Shown here: one piece after another, positions 6,627-14,055 of the stretch
Position numbering within the stretch: the stretch's first letter is position 1
Layout of the letters: every line of letters begins with the position of its first letter
NCBI RefSeq assembly: GCF_934617235.1
Contig: NZ_CAKTTZ010000034.1
Span: 1 to 27,642, forward strand
DNA length: 27,642 bases
Origin: an uncultured Ellagibacter sp.
Lineage (GTDB): Bacteria; Actinomycetota; Coriobacteriia; Coriobacteriales; Eggerthellaceae
Direction: 5' to 3'
Notes under the pieces: generated by a model
What the model saw: only the letters and a program-made list of their open reading frames with translations
What the model was told of the DNA's origin: nothing
Database searches by the model: none
Made by a program: the position numbers and the translations under genes

Positions 6627-8159
6627 ATGAGCGAAGGGGAATGCGCAGCTTTGGCTGCAAAGGGAAAAACGCCGGTTGAGGTGGCGGCTCCCGCCAAGGG
6701 CAGGGCACCAAGCGGCGAGGCCGGCAGGGGAGCCAAAACGGCATCGGCGGCATCGGCGGGCTCGGCGGGTTCCTCGGGCTCGAAGGAATCTCTGTTCGAG
6801 CGCGTGCCTGATTCGGCGCGCCTAGCCTGGCCCGACATCGCGGCCATCCTTTCGGGTGTCGTGTCGTCGCTCTCGAAGCTCATGGGCGGCGGCATCGTTT
6901 CCTTCTACGCGGGCTGCCAGCTCGGCGGCGTGGCAATGGCGATCACGTTTGCCCTGTCGTTCGTCCTGACCTACCTCGTGGGCAAGATAACCTTCCGCGA
7001 AGGGCTGCCCAACAATGTGGCTTCACGCCTCTATATTTTCGGCACCAAGGGATCGGCGGTCGGGTCGCTCATCTGGATCTTCCTGCTTGTCGGCGTGCTC
7101 GCCGTGGGCACGGTCCAGCTCGGCAACGCCATCCTGTACGCTTTCGGGTGGAACGCGACCTGGGAGCGCTGGGTGCTCTTCGTCGGCATCTCGTGCGTCT
7201 GGATCTTCATGGCGCTTTTCGGCACGAAGGTGATCGCGCGCATGAACGCGGCGTTCGTGGTGGCTCTATTCTGCGTGATGGGGTACGTGGTCTACCTGAT
7301 CGCGGCGAACGGCCAGATGGGGGACGCCCTCACCCATGGCGTGATGATTCCTGGCGTGGAAGTGGGGCAGGGCTTCGCCTACGGCGTGAACTACGCCATC
7401 ATGACGAGCGGCCTGCTTGCGCTGTTCGCCGCCGACTTCACGCGTTATGCGCGCAAGGAGAGCGACCTTATCCCCATCGCTGGTGTGGGGAGCCTGTTCG
7501 CTGTGATCACCTACCTCTTCGGCGCGCTGATTACCTACTTCGGTTTCTCCCAGGCGGTTGAGTACTTCTCGGCGCAGGGATATGACGCGACGGGTGCCGC
7601 GCACGCCGCCATCACCAACCCCGGTATCTCGCTCGTCCTCGCGGCGGGCGGCGTGGGGCTCGCCATCATTTGCCTCTCGCAGATGAAGGTTGAAACATCC
7701 AACTCCATCGGCGGCGCGAACGCCGTGACGAACCTCTTCGACTCGCTTTTCGGCGTGAAGCTGTCCTGGCCGGTTGCCGTCGTCATCGCCAACGCCATCG
7801 GCCTCGCCTTCATCCTCGGCAACATCTTGGACCAGGTGAACGCCTTTATGAGCTTCGGTAGTATCCTTACCATCTCGTGGTGCATGCTCCTCATCACCGA
7901 CTACTACATCGTTCGCGGTCCTCTGGGGATTGGGAGCCGCGGGGTGCCCCTGTCGTCGGTCGAGGCTGTCAACTGGCGCGGCGTCGTCACCTTGGGCGTG
8001 ACGAGCGTCGCGAACATGATACTGTACTCGACGGGTGTCGTTTCCGTTCCCTTCCTCACCACCGCCCCCATGACGGTCGTACTCTACCTGATCTTGAGCC
8101 TCGCTTTTAAGGAGCGTGTGCGCAAAAACGAGAAGGCGCGGCTCGAAAAGCTTGCTTAG
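6627..8159 (+). CDS. NCS1-family permease (cytosine/purine/allantoin class)
   Basis: This 510-residue membrane protein of the nucleobase:cation symporter-1 family has about 12 transmembrane segments from residue 70 onward. Family-like stretches include ILSGVVSSLSKLMGGGIVSF at the first helix, ALFAADFTRYARKESD mid-protein and ITDYYIVRG near the C-terminus. The first 55 or so residues are an Ala/Gly/Ser/Lys-rich hydrophilic extension (e.g. ASAASAGSAGSSGS) not usual for the family. No internal Met offers a shorter start before the first helix, and AAAAGGGG precedes the ATG. It probably imports a nucleobase, hydantoin or thiamine-precursor pyrimidine. The neighbours do not decide which, because no catabolic gene is linked. 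Confidence 0.85.
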   Translation: MSEGECAALAAKGKTPVEVAAPAKGRAPSGEAGRGAKTASAASAGSAGSSGSKESLFERVPDSARLAWPDIAAILSGVVSSLSKLMGGGIVSFYAGCQLGGVAMAITFALSFVLTYLVGKITFREGLPNNVASRLYIFGTKGSAVGSLIWIFLLVGVLAVGTVQLGNAILYAFGWNATWERWVLFVGISCVWIFMALFGTKVIARMNAAFVVALFCVMGYVVYLIAANGQMGDALTHGVMIPGVEVGQGFAYGVNYAIMTSGLLALFAADFTRYARKESDLIPIAGVGSLFAVITYLFGALITYFGFSQAVEYFSAQGYDATGAAHAAITNPGISLVLAAGGVGLAIICLSQMKVETSNSIGGANAVTNLFDSLFGVKLSWPVAVVIANAIGLAFILGNILDQVNAFMSFGSILTISWCMLLITDYYIVRGPLGIGSRGVPLSSVEAVNWRGVVTLGVTSVANMILYSTGVVSVPFLTTAPMTVVLYLILSLAFKERVRKNEKARLEKLA

Positions 8160-8173
8160 CGAAACGGGTTCGG

Positions 8174-8183
8174 GGGTATCATA
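8174..8183 (+). promoter_or_regulatory. Candidate -10 region GGGTATCATA
   Basis: TATCAT at 8177-8182 lies 65 bases before the PNPOx-like gene. The ten bases GGGTATCATA recur exactly upstream of the ABC-F gene (11058-11067), which supports a shared promoter element. No convincing -35 is seen at either site. Confidence 0.4.
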
Positions 8184-8246
8184 TGGCCATAGATTGCGGG
8201 GCGCACTCGTACGCGTCCTGCTGGCCCCTCGAGAAAGAAGGATGCT

Positions 8247-8657
8247 ATGGCGGTTATGCCCAAAGAGGTACAGGACGTGTTCAACCAGATGAAGAATGTC
8301 GTGCTTGCAACAGCAACCCCCGATGGCGTGCCGAACGCCGACCCGATGGGAATGAAGAAAGTCATCGATGCCGAGACGGTCTACATCTCCGACCAGTTCT
8401 TCAACAAGACGCTTGCGAACCTGAAGGAGAACGAGAAGGTCGCCATCACCTTCTGGGGAGACGAAGGCGCCTACCAGATTCACGGCACCGCGACCTACAT
8501 CAACGAGGGTGAGCAGTTCGAGGAATTGAAGGCGTGGGTGGACGGCTGCTTCGCGGCGATGGGTGCGCCCATCACGGCAAAAGGCGGCGTGCTCGTGCAC
8601 GTTGACGAGCTCTTCACCTGCTCGCCCGGCCCCAACGCCGGCGCGAAGCTCGCGTAA
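8247..8657 (+). CDS. PNPOx-like FMN-binding split-barrel protein
   Basis: This 136-residue protein resembles the pyridoxamine 5'-phosphate oxidase-like superfamily. It starts with a short helix (EVQDVFNQMKNVVLATATPD), then the strand pattern GVPNADPMGMKKVIDAETVYISD, the segment FNKTLANLKENEKVAITFW and GAYQIHGTATYI. Such small flavin-fold proteins bind FMN, F420 or heme and reduce small molecules. The true pyridoxamine phosphate oxidase is longer, so a vitamin B6 role should not be assumed. The ATG at 8247 is preceded by AAAGAAGG. It appears monocistronic, with its own candidate promoter and a strong terminator. Confidence 0.85.
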   Translation: MAVMPKEVQDVFNQMKNVVLATATPDGVPNADPMGMKKVIDAETVYISDQFFNKTLANLKENEKVAITFWGDEGAYQIHGTATYINEGEQFEELKAWVDGCFAAMGAPITAKGGVLVHVDELFTCSPGPNAGAKLA

Positions 8658-8970
8658 CGCGGCCTGCTCGCTACATACTATCGCGCACCTTCGCGCAGGG
8701 GGTGCGCCTTCTCGGCCCCAGGGCGAAATGCCTTGGGGCCGAGTTATCTCTTGGGCGGGAAATAGCCTGCTCCGAGCCACCGCTCGCCTCGCGGCTTCAT
8801 TCTTCTGGTATGAGCATATCTTCTTGCGATGGCGGCGATTTTCAGCACGTGACGGAGATGTCCCGCGATTGCACTCCGCTAGTATCGCCTCTTGTGCGCA
8901 AAACGGTTTGCGTCCGCCTTCTCGCCTTGAGATCGTCTTTCTCGCAAGGCGGGGGCGAAGGTAACGGGAG
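8658..8970. other. 313-base gap between the PNPOx-like and MFS genes
   Basis: The left part holds two hairpins: GCGCACC (8683-8689) with GGTGCGC (8701-8707), then the strong terminator at 8711-8743. The right part (about 8760-8960) shows no gene, hairpin or convincing promoter, though the MFS promoter should lie there. Confidence 0.6.
8711..8752 (+). terminator. Strong terminator after the PNPOx-like gene
   Basis: A 14-bp stem (8711-8724 with 8730-8743, one G-T wobble) closes a GAAAT loop and is followed by TTATCTCTT. Its GC-rich stem makes it one of the strongest hairpins in the window. Confidence 0.85.
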
Positions 8971-10368
8971 ATGGGAAGCTGTCAGAAGATGAATCAGAGC
9001 AAAAGCTACGTTTACGCGCTGTTCGCCATTGTTGTCGTGGGTACCGGCCTCGGGGGCATGACCCAGACGGCGCTCAACGCCATGGCCGACGTCGTCCTCA
9101 ATGACTTGGGGGTGGAAATCGGCTGGGGCCAATGGCTCGCGACAATCTACATCTTCTGCATGGGCGCAGCGGTTCCCCTCGCATCGTATTTGCAGCGCAA
9201 GCTGTCGGTACGCTCCCTCATCCTGTATTCTTACAGCCTTTACCTCATCGGATCGCTGTGCGACTGCCTCGCGGTTAATTTCCCGATGCTCATCATCGGC
9301 CGCGTGCTCGAGGCACTCGGCACTGGCGTGCTCATGCCGTTGCTGCAGACGATCGCCATGACGCGCTTTCCCGAGAACCGTCACGGGACGGCGCTGGGGA
9401 TTGCGGGCATCGCCCTGGGGTTCGCGCCCAATATCGGCCCGGTTGTTGGCGGAGCGCTGTGCACGGCGCTCAGCTGGCGCGCGATGTTCCTCATTTTGGC
9501 GTGCGCATCGGCTTTGTTGGTCATTTGCGCGCTTGTCGTTGTTCGCGAACGCGAGGTAAAGGATGCCGCCGCCCATCTCGATGTTGCTTCGCTCGTTCTT
9601 TCGACCTTCGGGTTCGGTGGGCTTTTGCTCGGTTTCACGGCTGCTGCCAACATGGGGCTTACCGAGCCGCTCGTGTGGGCTCCGGTGCTTGCGGGAATCG
9701 CGTTCGTGGTGTTGTTCGTAACGCGCCAGCGTTCTATCGCAGAACCGCTACTTGAACTGCGGATTTTCGAATACAGTGAATATCGCGTGAGCATCATCGC
9801 GCAGTGTTTGCTCTATGGCTGTTTCATGGGAATGACGCTCGTCATTCCGCTCACCGTCATCGAGGCGGGTGGGCATAACGCCTTCGAGGCGGGTCTCGTC
9901 CTGTTCCCGGGGGCGTTGGCGGCGCTTGTGTTCGAGCCCGGCGCGGGCATGGCAACCGATCGCTTCGGTGCGCGCAGAGTTGCGATATTCGGAGGATGTT
10001 TCCTTGTCGCGGGAGCTCTTATGTGCGCAGTCGTTCCGAGCGATGCTTCGCTGTGGCTTATGGCGGTGGGCCAAACGCTGCGTTGCGTGGGCCTTACGAC
10101 TCTTATTCCCACCACAACGTCGTGGGGTTTGGGCTCTTTGGGAAAGGCGGGACTGACGACGCACGGCTCGGCAGGGATGATCATGTCGCGCCAGATCGCA
10201 GCGTCCCTTGCAACAGCAGTCATGGTATTCCTCATCGGGTGTTTCCCGCTATCGGGCGAGTTTATGGGCTTTCATGCCGCGCTCGGTTTCTCGGCGCTGC
10301 TTGCGCTTGGCTGCCTTCTCGTGGTTGTCGCGAAGATTCCCCGCAGCGGAAAGAGTGCGAACTTGTAA
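8971..10368 (+). CDS. MFS transporter, DHA2 (EmrB/QacA-like) drug or metabolite efflux
   Basis: This 465-residue polytopic membrane protein has about 14 hydrophobic segments. It matches the DHA2 drug:H+ antiporter branch by length and by the fourth/fifth-helix pattern LIIGRVLEALGTGVLMPLLQ and GIALGFAPNIGPVVGGAL, which corresponds to antiporter motif C. The ATG at 8971 is taken, with GAAGG about nine bases before; an ATG at 8989 is the alternative. No TetR/MarR-type regulator is adjacent. The substrate is unknown. Confidence 0.9.
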   Translation: MGSCQKMNQSKSYVYALFAIVVVGTGLGGMTQTALNAMADVVLNDLGVEIGWGQWLATIYIFCMGAAVPLASYLQRKLSVRSLILYSYSLYLIGSLCDCLAVNFPMLIIGRVLEALGTGVLMPLLQTIAMTRFPENRHGTALGIAGIALGFAPNIGPVVGGALCTALSWRAMFLILACASALLVICALVVVREREVKDAAAHLDVASLVLSTFGFGGLLLGFTAAANMGLTEPLVWAPVLAGIAFVVLFVTRQRSIAEPLLELRIFEYSEYRVSIIAQCLLYGCFMGMTLVIPLTVIEAGGHNAFEAGLVLFPGALAALVFEPGAGMATDRFGARRVAIFGGCFLVAGALMCAVVPSDASLWLMAVGQTLRCVGLTTLIPTTTSWGLGSLGKAGLTTHGSAGMIMSRQIAASLATAVMVFLIGCFPLSGEFMGFHAALGFSALLALGCLLVVVAKIPRSGKSANL

Positions 10369-10679
10369 GTGCTTCGTTCGGGCGAAGTCTGCGTACCTTC
10401 CCCATAAATCAAGGAATACTTCGGCGCCACCCGTCCGAGCTCGCTCGCGGCGCGGTGGCACATTCGCGTCGAATCCCCTGACTTCCATGACGACCAGCTT
10501 GACAAGGCTGAGGTACCAGGGGTGCGACCGACGCAGACAAAACGCTGCTCGAGGCACGTAAAGGTCCAGGCCGAGCGCCCTCTTTACGCTCGCAAGGGGA
10601 AAAGAAGAAGCCTTCTGGAGCAAAACCCTTAGTTGGTGGTCAAGAGAACGAGTTATGCGCGGTTGCTTCACTCGAGAAT

Positions 10680-10740
10680 GATAAGCTAGAGGTAGAAAAA
10701 CCCCAAACTGAAGCCAAATGGGGTGAAACTAAGGCTTATC
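10680..10740. other. Nested 61-base stem-loop structure, possible small RNA
   Basis: The outer arms GATAAGC (10680-10686) and GCTTATC (10734-10740) are perfect complements. Inside them ACCCCA (10700-10705) pairs with TGGGGT (10719-10724). The A-rich junctions and locally low GC stand out from the surroundings. It matches no RNA family I recognise. Confidence 0.4.
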
Positions 10741-10986
10741 AAGTTGAAAGTAGCGCTTCGGGCGAAGAGCGGGCGCGCACAACTCGCGATTTTGACCACG
10801 AACTCGGGCTACTCCTCCCGAGAGGTGAATCATATGAGGGAGCGGCGCGTCGTCGGCGTGCTTCTCGCGCCGCGGTGCCTGCAAGCTTGTGCCTCTGGAC
10901 GTCGAGAGCAGCGAGATTCAACGGGATGCGCGTCATGAAGCGTTCGCTGGCGCTCGCTCTTGGGCATTTACCCTCGCTGTCACAGA

Positions 10987-11020
10987 AACGCCCACAAAAC
11001 CTCGCGGGCGTTCGTTTTGT
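10987..11020 (+). terminator. Terminator-like hairpin before the ABC-F gene
   Basis: AACGCCC (10987-10993) pairs with GGGCGTT (11006-11012), followed by CGTTTTGT. No assigned gene ends within the preceding 600 bases, so its client transcript is unknown. Confidence 0.6.
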
Positions 11021-11057
11021 ATGGGGGCGCTTTCCCTCGGCGCACGCGCTCGTTCTC

Positions 11058-11067
11058 GGGTATCATA
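11058..11067 (+). promoter_or_regulatory. Candidate -10 region GGGTATCATA
   Basis: TATCAT at 11061-11066 lies about 45 bases before the ABC-F start and shares ten identical bases with the site at 8174-8183. The -35 region is not recognisable. Confidence 0.4.
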
Positions 11068-11110
11068 AATAGGTTGGACTTTTGGCATTTTAGAAAGACG
11101 AACGATACCT

Positions 11111-13201
11111 ATGATCTTGCAGCTCGAGCATATCTCCAAGTCATTCGGCGGCCGCGTGCTGTTCCACGACGTTACTTTCAAACTCGAAGAATACGACCGC
11201 TTGGCGCTCGTGGGCCCGAACGGTGCTGGCAAAACCACCATGCTCAACATCATCTCCGGCGATGATGGTGCCGATGAGGGCCGTATCCTGTTCGCGAAGG
11301 GCGCGCGCGTGGGCTATCTCGAGCAGGAGGCGATCGAGATGGACGAGCAGCCCATCTTCGACGAGGTCATGGCTTCCCAGGTGGAAGTGCTCGCTGCCGA
11401 AAAGCGCCTTCGTGCGCTCGAGGAGTCGCTCGGGGAAAACCCCACCGAGCGCGATCTTGCCGCCGCGGGCCGCGCGCGCGACGAGTTCGAGCGGCTCGGC
11501 GGCTACGTCATCGAGGCGAAGGTGCGCGGCGTGCTGTTCGGCCTCGGTTTCAAGGAAGAAGACATGCGCCGCATGACGAGCGAGTTCTCGGGCGGCTGGC
11601 AGATGCGCATCGCGCTCGCGAAGCTGCTGATTAGAAACCCCGAGGTGCTTCTGCTCGACGAGCCGACGAACCATCTGGACTTGGAAAGTGTGAAGTGGCT
11701 TGAAAGCTTCCTTCGCAGCTATTCGGGCACCGTCATCGTCGTCAGCCACGACCGCGCGTTCATGGACAACATGGTCGATCGCGTGGCCGAAGTCGACAAC
11801 CAGCAGGTCAACCTCTACAAGGGAAACTACACCGCCTACCTGCGCCAACGCGCCGAGCGTATCGAACGGCTGAAGCAGGAGCGCACCAAGCAGATCGAGG
11901 AGATGAAGCGCCTCGAGGCGTTCGTCGAGAAGTTCCGCTACAAGGCGACAAAGGCACGTCAAGCGCAGGAGCGCGCGGCGAGGCTCGAGCGGCTCAAGGC
12001 CGAGCTCGTGGAGATCCCCGAGGAAAAGAAGACGGTGCACTTCAACTTCAAGCAACCGCCGCGTACGGGCGACATGGTGGTCGAGGCGCGTGGCCTGCGG
12101 AAGTCCTTCGGCGACCATCACGTCTACGACGGCTTGGATTTCACGATGTACCGCGGCGAGAAGGTGGCGCTCGTCGGGCCTAATGGCGCCGGCAAGTCGA
12201 CGCTCCTGAAGATGATCGCCGGGGTGCTCGCGCCCGATGCGGGTACGATCAAGTACGGCACGCATGTGTCGAAAACCTACTACGCGCAGCATCAGCTTGA
12301 AGAATTGACCTCGGGAAACACCGTCTTCGAGGAAATCGATCACGTGGCGCCGGGCTGGACGATCAGCCAGATTCGCACGCTTTTGGGCGCGTTCCTCTTC
12401 AACGGCGACGACGTCGACAAGCGCGTGAGCGTGCTCTCCGGTGGCGAGAAGAGCCGTCTTGCGCTGGCGAAGATGCTCGTGGCGCCGCGTCCTCTGCTGT
12501 GCCTCGACGAGCCGACCAACCACTTGGACATCGCGAGCGCCGATATTTTGGAGCAGGCGTTGAACGCGTTTGAGGGCACGGTGCTGTTCATCACGCACGA
12601 CAGGCACCTCATCAGGGGCGTTGCGAATCGCATCGTGGAAGTGAAGGACGGACGCGTCACCAACTATGCGGGCGATTATGACTACTACCTGTTCAAGAGC
12701 GGCCAGCTCGATGGCGAGGCTCCGAAGGAATCGTCGCTCGTCGATGAGGTTATGGGAGGCTCGGGCGGCAAGGCCGCAAGCGCGATGAAGGCGGCGGGGA
12801 AGGCTCCGGCGTCGGGCAAGACCGGGTCGGGCAACACGGCTGGCGCCAGTGCGCCTTCGGGCTCAAAGACCCAGCTCACGGCTCCGCGCGGCAGTGCTCC
12901 GAAGACGAAGGAGCAGAAACGCCGCGAGGCCGAGGCGCGCAACCGTGCCTACGCGGCGCTCAAAGGCCATCGCAAGCGCATCGCCGAGCTTGACAAGCAG
13001 ATGGAACGCGACAATGCGCGCATGGCGGAGCTGCTCGAGCTTATGGCCGACCCCGACTTCTACATCAACGAGGATGCGTCGTCGGATGCCATCGCCGAGC
13101 ATGCCCAGCTTAAAAAGCGCATCGCGGCGGCGGAAGAAGAGTGGTTCGTGCTGAACGAAGAGCTCGAGGCCGAGATGGAGAAGCAGAAAGCGCAAGCGTG
13201 A
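11111..13201 (+). CDS. ABC-F family ATPase (ribosome-associated, Uup/EttA-like)
   Basis: This 696-residue protein has two ABC nucleotide-binding domains in one chain and no membrane segments, the ABC-F layout. Walker A motifs GPNGAGKTT (residues 35-43) and GPNGAGKST (about 356) pair with signatures FSGGWQMR and LSGGEKSR and Walker B motifs LLLDEPTNHLDLES and LCLDEPTNHLDIAS. Between the domains is a charged helical linker (about 250-300), the P-site interaction motif region of this family. A Gly/Ala/Ser/Lys linker (about 545-600) leads to a C-terminal coiled coil. Family members act on the ribosome in translation or antibiotic protection; this long C-terminal form resembles housekeeping Uup/YheS types. 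No strong Shine-Dalgarno precedes the ATG. Confidence 0.93.
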   Translation: MILQLEHISKSFGGRVLFHDVTFKLEEYDRLALVGPNGAGKTTMLNIISGDDGADEGRILFAKGARVGYLEQEAIEMDEQPIFDEVMASQVEVLAAEKRLRALEESLGENPTERDLAAAGRARDEFERLGGYVIEAKVRGVLFGLGFKEEDMRRMTSEFSGGWQMRIALAKLLIRNPEVLLLDEPTNHLDLESVKWLESFLRSYSGTVIVVSHDRAFMDNMVDRVAEVDNQQVNLYKGNYTAYLRQRAERIERLKQERTKQIEEMKRLEAFVEKFRYKATKARQAQERAARLERLKAELVEIPEEKKTVHFNFKQPPRTGDMVVEARGLRKSFGDHHVYDGLDFTMYRGEKVALVGPNGAGKSTLLKMIAGVLAPDAGTIKYGTHVSKTYYAQHQLEELTSGNTVFEEIDHVAPGWTISQIRTLLGAFLFNGDDVDKRVSVLSGGEKSRLALAKMLVAPRPLLCLDEPTNHLDIASADILEQALNAFEGTVLFITHDRHLIRGVANRIVEVKDGRVTNYAGDYDYYLFKSGQLDGEAPKESSLVDEVMGGSGGKAASAMKAAGKAPASGKTGSGNTAGASAPSGSKTQLTAPRGSAPKTKEQKRREAEARNRAYAALKGHRKRIAELDKQMERDNARMAELLELMADPDFYINEDASSDAIAEHAQLKKRIAAAEEEWFVLNEELEAEMEKQKAQA

Positions 13202-13246
13202 TTCGAGCGTTGTTTCGTTGCTTGCAATTGACTCGCTGGGTTTCGG

Positions 13247-13332
13247 GCCGGCTCCACGCGCAGTTCCGCACGAGCCGAACAGCCCAGTGGGCTGTTCGTG
13301 CGAGCTCAGGACTGTTTGAGCATGGAGCCGGC
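13247..13332. repeat. 86-bp palindromic element between the ABC-F gene and trmL
   Basis: Outer arms GCCGGCTCCA (13247-13256) and TGGAGCCGGC (13323-13332) are perfect complements. Nested inside, GAACAGCCC pairs with GGGCTGTTC, and GCAC with GTGC across a small bulge. The whole sequence can fold into one long imperfect stem. It could be a REP/MITE-like repeat or a processing and termination structure. No T tail follows the outer stem. Confidence 0.75.
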
Positions 13333-13389
13333 GCGGAATCCAGCCCCCGCGTTAAGGATTGCTTACGTTGCAAGGAATAAGAGGCAGAG

Positions 13390-13857
13390 ATGAAACCCCT
13401 GAACATTGTGCTTGTTGAACCCGAGATCCCCCAGAACACGGGCAACGTTGCCCGCACGTGCGCGTGCACGGGCTCGGTGCTGCATCTGGTAGAGCCGATG
13501 GGCTTCCGCCTGACGCAGCGCAACCTGCAGCGTGCGGGCTGCGACTACTGGGACGATGTCGAAATCGTGCAGTGGCCCTGCGCGGAGGCGTTCTTCGAGG
13601 TGCATGGGGAAGACGAGCTGCACCTGTTCACAGGACACGTGGAGCGCAACTATGCCGATGTGGCCTACGGTGAGGGTGCGTTTCTCCTGTTCGGGCGTGA
13701 GAGTCGAGGGCTTGACGAGGCCGTGATCGAACGCTATCTCGATGCGTGCGTCCGCATCCCCATGCGCGAGAACGAGCGCAGCTTGAACCTCTCGAACGCC
13801 GTGGCCATCGCAACCTACGAAGCCCTCCGTCAACAATCCTGGCCGAACGTGAGCTAA
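13390..13857 (+). CDS. trmL: tRNA (cytidine/uridine-34 2'-O)-methyltransferase TrmL
   Basis: This 155-residue SPOUT-class methyltransferase methylates the ribose of the wobble base of certain leucine tRNAs using S-adenosylmethionine. Family features are the N-terminal NIVLVEPEIPQNTGNVARTC, the central FLLFGRESRGLDE and the C-terminal knot IPMRENERSLNLSNAVAIAT. The length matches the compact TrmL type. GAGG sits five bases before the ATG. It stands alone between two structured intergenic regions. Confidence 0.93.
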   Translation: MKPLNIVLVEPEIPQNTGNVARTCACTGSVLHLVEPMGFRLTQRNLQRAGCDYWDDVEIVQWPCAEAFFEVHGEDELHLFTGHVERNYADVAYGEGAFLLFGRESRGLDEAVIERYLDACVRIPMRENERSLNLSNAVAIATYEALRQQSWPNVS

Positions 13858-13859
13858 GC

Positions 13860-13894
13860 CTTATTAATCAGCAGCACGCGTTAATAAGCGTGCT
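13860..13894. other. Interleaved inverted repeats after trmL (pseudoknot-like or alternative hairpins)
   Basis: CTTATTAA (13860-13867) is complementary to TTAATAAG (13881-13888). AGCACGC (13873-13879) is complementary to GCGTGCT (13888-13894). The arms interleave, which is the order of an H-type pseudoknot, and they share one base at 13888. At DNA level they could also be a two-site operator for the downstream surface-protein gene. Confidence 0.6.
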
Positions 13895-14055
13895 CACTCA
13901 GATTCTCCGCGTCGGCGCATGGCGGCCCGAACGGGTTTGTGCCCTTGGGCGGCGGTGTTTGCACGTCGCATTGACGTCTGCATCCTAAGGTTGCTTGCGG
14001 TTTGATACAATGCACCAAACTGCCCGATTGCATCGTTGACACGCGGAGGTACGGC

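Larger units (their letters stand above)
10369..11110. other. 742-base intergenic region with hairpins and no supportable gene
   Basis: Open frames on both strands here are short, read as arginine-rich shadow sequence and resemble no family. A hairpin TTCG-rich stem (CTTCG/CGAAG) follows the MFS stop near 10371-10387. A nested structure lies at 10680-10740. CTCGGG (10803-10808) pairs with CCCGAG (10817-10822). A terminator lies at 10987-11012. The terminator implies that something short, possibly non-coding, is transcribed across the right half. Confidence 0.5.

Noticed and set aside
10249..10671. 140-residue minus-strand frame after the MFS gene
   Set aside because: It overlaps the MFS 3' end and shows no domain or ribosome site; likely non-coding.
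14002..14055. Upstream TTG start for the surface protein
   Set aside because: It would place 18 polar residues before the signal peptide; GGAGG seven bases before ATG 14056 is the better start.
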